Source of the DNA: Cognatazoarcus sp050305135
GTDB taxonomy: Bacteria; Pseudomonadota; Gammaproteobacteria; Burkholderiales; Rhodocyclaceae
Length of the DNA: 15,810 nucleotides
Assembly (NCBI GenBank): GCA_050305135.1
Contig: JBNLET010000079.1
Location: forward strand, 1-15,810
Reading direction: 5' to 3'
Made by a program: the position numbers and the translations under genes. Numbering within the stretch: the first letter of the stretch is position 1; each line of letters begins with the position of its first letter. The notes beneath the pieces are model-generated. The model saw nothing but the letters and a program-made list of their open reading frames with translations. It had not been told where the DNA came from and ran no database searches. Below are positions 15,067 to 15,810 of the stretch, one piece after another.

Positions 15067-15089
15067 CCGCCACCGGTTCCGGCTGGCGG
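15067..15089 (-). terminator. GC-rich hairpin after the outer-membrane protein gene
   Basis: CCGCCACCGG and CCGGCTGGCGG pair across a TT loop with one bulged base. The hairpin lies 48-70 bases downstream of the stop at 15137 and before the secreted-protein gene. It lacks a T tract, so termination is only a suggestion. Confidence 0.3.
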
Positions 15090-15108
15090 CTGCAGTGGCA
15101 GAGGCAGT

Positions 15109-15132
15109 GGTGGCGGTGGCGGTGGCGGTGGC
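15109..15132. repeat. Hexanucleotide tandem repeat (GGTGGC)x4
   Basis: Four exact copies of GGTGGC begin within ten bases after the outer-membrane protein stop. On the minus strand they would encode poly-proline in a frame one base away from that gene. They are probably a non-coding microsatellite of the intergenic region. Confidence 0.7.
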
Positions 15133-15136
15133 GTCG

Positions 15137-15810
15137 TCAGAAGGAATAGCTGCTGCCGATCACGGCACTCCAGTGCGCCGTCAACTGCACGCCATTGACG
15201 TCCTGGTAGATCGGCCGCTGGTAGTAGCCGTAGACCAGCCAGTTCGGCGCCGCCTGGTAGGCCAGGCCCGGACTGAGCGCGATCGTCTTGCTGCCGCTGT
15301 CCTCGGGCTCGGCCTCGTCACCCTTGTCGCGCTCCTTGATGGCGATGTTCAACTGCAGCGGGAAGCTCAGCCGATCGCTCAGCGCCGTCTGCCAGCCCAG
15401 GTCGAGGTGGTAGCGATGGCCCGGGCGGAAGTCGTCGTGCTGCTTGCCGGCGATCTGGGCCGAAATACTTGCGAAGGCCTGCGAGCCGCCGTCCAGCTCG
15501 CGCCGGTAGTGGGCGCCCAGCAGTAGGTCGGTGGTGCCGCTGCCGGGCTGCAGGCTGCGCTCGGCCAGATCGCCCTCGTCGTTGTCCACCTCGGTGTCGC
15601 CGGTCGGCAGCTTCAAGCCGAAGGAGATGCCGAAGCTCTGTTGGTGGCCCGCGACCAGTTCGTGGCGGGCGAGGACGCGCAGGTCGCCGATTTCGGTGAA
15701 ATCCCAGCTGTCGTGGATGTGCAGCACTTCGCCATCGTGATGATGGTTGTGGATGTGCTGGTGGCTGCGATCGACGATCGGCAGCGTCAGCGCGACGCTC
15801 CAGTCGTGGC
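15137..15810 (-). CDS. Outer-membrane beta-barrel protein, C-terminal part (5' end outside window)
   Basis: The frame is open from the right edge to the TGA at 15137-15139, about 224 residues. Alternating hydrophobic strands with many aromatic residues end in LTAHWSAVIGSSYSF, the terminal Phe being the usual outer-membrane assembly signal. GLKLPTGDTEVDN and SLQPGSGTTDLLLGAHYR recall the putative transporter family grouped as 'MetA-pathway of phenol degradation', though its substrate is unknown. A His-rich stretch near the left of the visible part (HQHIHNHHHDGEVLHIHD, positions about 15715-15768) lies between two predicted strands, probably in a loop, and could bind metal. A GTG at 15727 could be read as a start, but clear coding continues upstream (HDWSVALTLPIVDR), so the gene is cut by the window edge. 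Confidence 0.8.
   Translation of the reverse strand, partial: HDWSVALTLPIVDRSHQHIHNHHHDGEVLHIHDSWDFTEIGDLRVLARHELVAGHQQSFGISFGLKLPTGDTEVDNDEGDLAERSLQPGSGTTDLLLGAHYRRELDGGSQAFASISAQIAGKQHDDFRPGHRYHLDLGWQTALSDRLSFPLQLNIAIKERDKGDEAEPEDSGSKTIALSPGLAYQAAPNWLVYGYYQRPIYQDVNGVQLTAHWSAVIGSSYSF

Overview
The window is GC-rich, densely coded proteobacterial DNA. The NorD/CbbO end, the PAS-GGDEF-EAL proteins, the di-haem peroxidase and the outer-membrane barrel suggest a beta- or gammaproteobacterium with anaerobic or denitrifying respiration. No rRNA, tRNA, CRISPR array or insertion sequence was seen, and base use is similar throughout, so there is no clear sign of recent transfer.

Layout. (a) 1-350 (+): 3' end of a NorD/CbbO-type VWA protein. 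(b) 390-6325 (-): a six-gene operon with every junction overlapping. In transcription order it encodes a class I glutamine amidotransferase-like hydrolase, a PEP-synthase-like glutamine kinase, a SAM methyltransferase, a nucleotidyltransferase, an APS-kinase-like kinase and a sulfotransferase-fold protein. (c) 6557-12803 (+): two GGDEF-EAL proteins flanking a di-haem cytochrome c peroxidase. (d) 12907-14261 (+): an FmdE-like protein and a DUF2189-like membrane protein, preceded by an FNR/DNR-like box. (e) 14486-15810 (-): a small secreted protein and an outer-membrane barrel running off the right edge.

The main result is region (b). Four of its enzymes match, family by family, the pathway that makes 3'-phospho-cytidine-5'-diphosphoramidate, the donor for the O-methyl phosphoramidate capsule decoration of Campylobacter jejuni (Cj1415-Cj1418; methyltransferases Cj1419/Cj1420). 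Expected flow: Gln + ATP gives N-phosphoglutamine; CTP gives gamma-glutamyl-CDP-amidate; hydrolysis gives CDP-amidate; 3'-phosphorylation gives the activated donor. The last gene encodes a sulfotransferase-fold protein that keeps the 3'-phosphate-binding motif but has an unusual 5' loop, which makes it a candidate phosphoramidate transferase. No glycosyltransferase or capsule-export gene is in the window, so the acceptor is unknown. All functions are inferred from sequence.

Region (c) probably couples redox or peroxide state in the periplasm to c-di-GMP turnover. The FNR/DNR-like box and the NorD-like gene suggest that regions (a) and (d) respond to low oxygen or nitric oxide.
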